A stretch of 64,000 bases of DNA from Embiotoca jacksoni. Lineage: Eukaryota > Chordata > Actinopteri > Embiotocidae. The DNA lies in NCBI GenBank assembly GCA_022577435.1, contig JAKOON010000007.1, forward strand, positions 5,600,926 to 5,664,925. Direction: 5' to 3'. The notes beneath the pieces are model-generated. The model had not been told where the DNA came from. It ran no database searches and saw nothing but the letters and a program-made list of their open reading frames with translations. The position numbers were made by a program, and so were the translations under genes. Each line of letters starts with the position of its first letter. Position 1 is the first letter of the stretch. Positions 63,612 through 64,000 of the stretch are shown one piece after another.

Positions 63612-64000
63612 GGACACCGTATATCTGTTATTAATTTAACCAGATGGCCAAATTTAGAATTGGCCATTTAGTTTTTTGCTTTAAAGTAGGTGGTTTTGAG
63701 AAGCCTCTTGGTTCCCTCTTCACACTGCAACTAAGCAACTTGGATAGCGTTAGCCATCACATTCTGTGCTGAATCTGCCTCACTTTTCCTTTTCAAGGCT
63801 GCTGTATGAGAAACGCCATCTGAGTGGTTACTTAAAGTTGATGTTTTGTAACATTGGCTGGTGAAGAGTGATGCGCCGCACATTTTACAATTTGAGCAGC
63901 TCATTTCACCATTGGTAAGTTCGAGCCACGGATATATTTAAAAAAGTTATCTTGAAACTTATCTTTGCACTGCTGCTTCATAGTAACCTGACAGTTACTT

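Overview
The window is vertebrate nuclear DNA, almost certainly from a ray-finned fish and probably a percomorph. The evidence is an intron-split gene, dense CA/GT microsatellites, long homopolymer tracts, and decayed copies of interspersed repeats I recognise from percomorph genomes. There is no bacterial or viral gene organisation, and nearly all long open frames are chance frames or translations of CA/GT repeats.

One protein gene can be read with confidence: apelin (apln), on the minus strand. Exon 1 (43922 down to 43856) encodes the 22-residue signal peptide and ends in phase 1 at a GTGAGT donor. Exon 2 (30021 down to 29855) starts after a pyrimidine-rich CCTCCAG acceptor and encodes the rest of the propeptide, ending in the hallmark RPRLSHKGPMPF and a TAG stop. 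The joined product is 77 residues, the usual apelin length. Intron 1 is about 13.8 kb. A good splice donor (AAG|GTTAGT) lies six bases after the stop, as expected if the 3' UTR continues in a third, non-coding exon. I propose that exon at roughly 24313 down to 21366, from a strong acceptor and an ATTAAA poly(A) signal; this part is inference.

Layout: 1-21365, intergenic DNA downstream of apln with decayed repeats (hAT-like end, percomorph composite repeat at 7.2-7.6 kb, tRNA-derived SINE at 10.4 kb, another hAT-like tail at 18.5 kb). 21366-29854, proposed 3' UTR exon and intron 2. 29855-30021, coding exon 2. 30022-43855, intron 1, with a tandem hypoxia-type element at 38.4 kb, a forkhead/ETS composite site at 41.0 kb, GT/CA microsatellites and a minisatellite. 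43856-43922, coding exon 1. 43923-44310, proximal promoter/5' UTR embedded in GA, GT and GC/GT simple repeats. 44311-64000, upstream flank with no recognisable exon, two more forkhead/ETS composite sites (45.2 and 47.0 kb), a 113-bp GT tract, an AT-rich palindrome and a 265-bp foldback element.

The most interesting signal is regulatory. Three exact matches to the forkhead-ETS composite motif used by endothelial enhancers cluster within about 6 kb around apln exon 1. A doubled ACGTG element sits in intron 1, the intron in which human APLN has its hypoxia response element. Both fit the known biology of apelin as an endothelial, hypoxia-induced peptide ligand of the APJ receptor.
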